Below, one piece after another: positions 4,354-5,808 of a stretch of DNA of 5,808 bases. The first letter of the stretch is position 1. The number at the start of each line of letters is the position of its first letter. Below the pieces are notes generated by a model. The model had not been told where the DNA came from. It did not search any database and worked only from the letters and a program-made list of their open reading frames with translations. Source of the DNA: Planctomycetota bacterium. GTDB lineage: Bacteria > Planctomycetota > UBA11346. Both the position numbers and the translations under genes were made by a program. The DNA is taken from assembly GCA_013816415.1 (NCBI GenBank), contig JACDEN010000206.1, positions 1 through 5,808 of the forward strand, given 5' to 3'.

Positions 4354-5808
4354 TTAGCTGGCCGAGCCGGCGCCCGCCACTGCTTGTTGCACCAGGGCCG
4401 GCACGCCGGCGAGGACGGCGTCCAGTCGCGACGGATCCGGGCCGCCGCCCTGGGCGAGTTCCGGTTTGCCGCCGCCGCGTCCGCCAAGCTGTTCGGCCAG
4501 CTGTTTCACGAGGTTTCCCGCGGAGAGCCGCCGCGCGACCAGGTCCTTGCTCACCGCCGCGAGCACCACCGCCTTGCCGGCCTGCTCGCCCGCGAGCACC
4601 AGGCACAGGCTCGCCTGCTTCGACTTCAGCACGTCAGCGAGCTGGGACAGGGCCTTCGCATCCAGGCCGTCGACACGCACGGCGAGCAGCGGCACCCCCG
4701 CCACCTCGCGCACCTGCGCGATCAGGTCGTCGGCCTGTCCGGCGGCGGCCTGGGCCTGCTTCGTCTCGTTGAGCTTGCGCAGGCGCCGCAGTTCGGTCTG
4801 CAGGTGGTCGACGCGCGCGGCGAGGTCGCCGCTGCCTTCGATGAGCGTCGCCAGGAGCTTTCCCGCGAGCTCGCGCGCCTCGTTGCGCAACTGCGCGAGC
4901 CGCGCCGGCAGCTCCTTGCGCGTCACCTTCAGTTCGCGTGCGATGTCGTCGATCGCGCGCGGATCCTCGACCCGCGCCATGCCGAAGAGCTCACCGCATT
5001 CCGCGGCAACCTCCGCCTCCTCGGCGGCGAGGGCGAGCGCGGCGCGGCCGGCGACCGCGGTCACCCGGCGGACGCCCGCCGACGACGCCTCTTCGCGCAC
5101 GATGCGGAAGGCGCGGATCTCGCGCGTGTCGCGGACGTGGCAGCCGCCGCACAGCTCGCGCGATACCGATCCCTCGGCGACCGAGATCACGCGCACGCTC
5201 TTGCCGTACTTCTCGCCGAACTGCGCCTTGGCGCCGAGCTTCTTCGCGTCATCGACCGGCATCTCGGCGATCGCCACCGGATGTCCAGCGTGGATCTGCT
5301 CGTTCACCCAGTTCTCGACCGCGGCCAGCTGTTCGCGGGTCATCGCACCGGGGTTGTTGAAGTCGAAGCGCAGCGAGCCCGCCTCGACCTTCGAACCCTG
5401 CTGCTCGACGTGGTCGCCGAGCACGCGGCCGAGCGCGGCATGCAGCAGGTGCGTCGCTGTGTGGTGCCGCGTGATGTCCTTGCGCTTGTCGGCATCGACC
5501 TTGGCGGTGACCGCGCCCCCGCGCGCGGCTCCGGCGACCACCTCGCCCGAGTGGATGACCAGGCCTTCGTCCTTCTGGACATCGGTGACGCGAATCTCGA
5601 AATCCGCACCCGCGACTTTTCCGGTGTCGCCGACCTGACCGCCGGATTCGGCGTAGAACGGAGTGCGCGCGAGCGCGAAGCGCACCGCGGTTCCGGTCGG
5701 CGCCGACGCGGCGGCCGCGCCGCCGACCTCGAGCAGCGTGATCTCGGTCGCGGCCTCGACCTCGTCGTAGCCGACGAACGGGGTCGCGCCGAGCCGCGGC
5801 TTGGCCTC
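4354..5808 (-). CDS. alaS: alanyl-tRNA synthetase, C-terminal half (cut by right window edge)
   Basis: The last 484 residues of AlaRS are in view; the start and the aminoacylation core lie beyond the right edge. The enzyme charges tRNA-Ala with alanine and hydrolyses mischarged Ser- or Gly-tRNA-Ala. The fragment begins EAKPRLGATPFVGYDE and reaches RTPFYAESGGQVGDTG at about residues 48-63. The editing domain shows the metal-binding HTATH at 116-120 and CGGCH at 220-224. In most AlaRS the second motif is CGGTH; here Thr is Cys, while the metal-ligand Cys220 and His224 remain. A long, charged, probably coiled-coil linker runs from about residue 260 to 355, followed by the C-Ala (DHHA1) domain with the glycine-rich GGRGGGKPELAQGGG at 442-456. 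From CGGCH to the C-terminus it is about 50 residues longer than E. coli AlaRS as I remember it, mostly in the linker. It ends with TAA at 4354-4356, 231 bases before ptsI. Confidence 0.97.
   Translation of the reverse strand, partial: EAKPRLGATPFVGYDEVEAATEITLLEVGGAAAASAPTGTAVRFALARTPFYAESGGQVGDTGKVAGADFEIRVTDVQKDEGLVIHSGEVVAGAARGGAVTAKVDADKRKDITRHHTATHLLHAALGRVLGDHVEQQGSKVEAGSLRFDFNNPGAMTREQLAAVENWVNEQIHAGHPVAIAEMPVDDAKKLGAKAQFGEKYGKSVRVISVAEGSVSRELCGGCHVRDTREIRAFRIVREEASSAGVRRVTAVAGRAALALAAEEAEVAAECGELFGMARVEDPRAIDDIARELKVTRKELPARLAQLRNEARELAGKLLATLIEGSGDLAARVDHLQTELRRLRKLNETKQAQAAAGQADDLIAQVREVAGVPLLAVRVDGLDAKALSQLADVLKSKQASLCLVLAGEQAGKAVVLAAVSKDLVARRLSAGNLVKQLAEQLGGRGGGKPELAQGGGPDPSRLDAVLAGVPALVQQAVAGAGSAS

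Noticed and set aside
4466..5638. 390-codon open frame on the plus strand opposite alaS
   Set aside because: Ser/Arg/Ala-rich shadow of the well-supported alaS frame, with no domains.

Overview
This is a G+C-rich bacterial window (roughly two thirds G+C by eye) in which every supported gene reads on the minus strand. In transcription order (high to low coordinate) it holds the C-terminal half of alanyl-tRNA synthetase (alaS, cut by the right edge), a 231-base structured intergenic region, a divergent PTS enzyme I (ptsI), a small two-helix membrane protein, galactokinase (galK), a YkgJ-type cysteine-cluster protein, and the N-terminal part of an ECF-type RNA polymerase sigma factor (cut by the left edge).

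Organism: the sequence does not settle it. The YkgJ variant, a sigma factor with a long hydrophilic N-terminal extension, the weak or absent Shine-Dalgarno sequences before most starts, and an AlaRS with a long linker together remind me of Planctomycetota (Phycisphaerae-like). This is an inference from remembered family features, and a high-G+C proteobacterium remains possible.

Layout: alaS ends with TAA at 4354-4356. The region 4123-4353 carries four separate inverted repeats in a row, the most structured non-coding DNA in the window. From ptsI onward the genes look like one transcription unit: ptsI and the membrane-protein gene overlap by four bases (ATGA), galK follows after 33 bases, the YkgJ gene after 51 and the sigma factor after 47. 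No intrinsic terminator with a T-run is visible in any of these gaps.

How the genes relate: enzyme I starts the PEP-dependent phosphorelay, and galactokinase commits galactose to the Leloir pathway, so the middle of the window has a sugar-metabolism flavour. No HPr, EIIA, galT or galE lies in view, so a functional link between them is only suggested by the close spacing. The most noteworthy items are the enzyme I phosphohistidine segment (Arg-Gly-His instead of the usual Thr-Ser-His), the Cys-Gly-Gly-Cys-His variant of the AlaRS editing motif, the unassigned membrane protein translationally linked to enzyme I, and the array of hairpins upstream of ptsI. I see no mobile element, CRISPR array, tRNA or rRNA.
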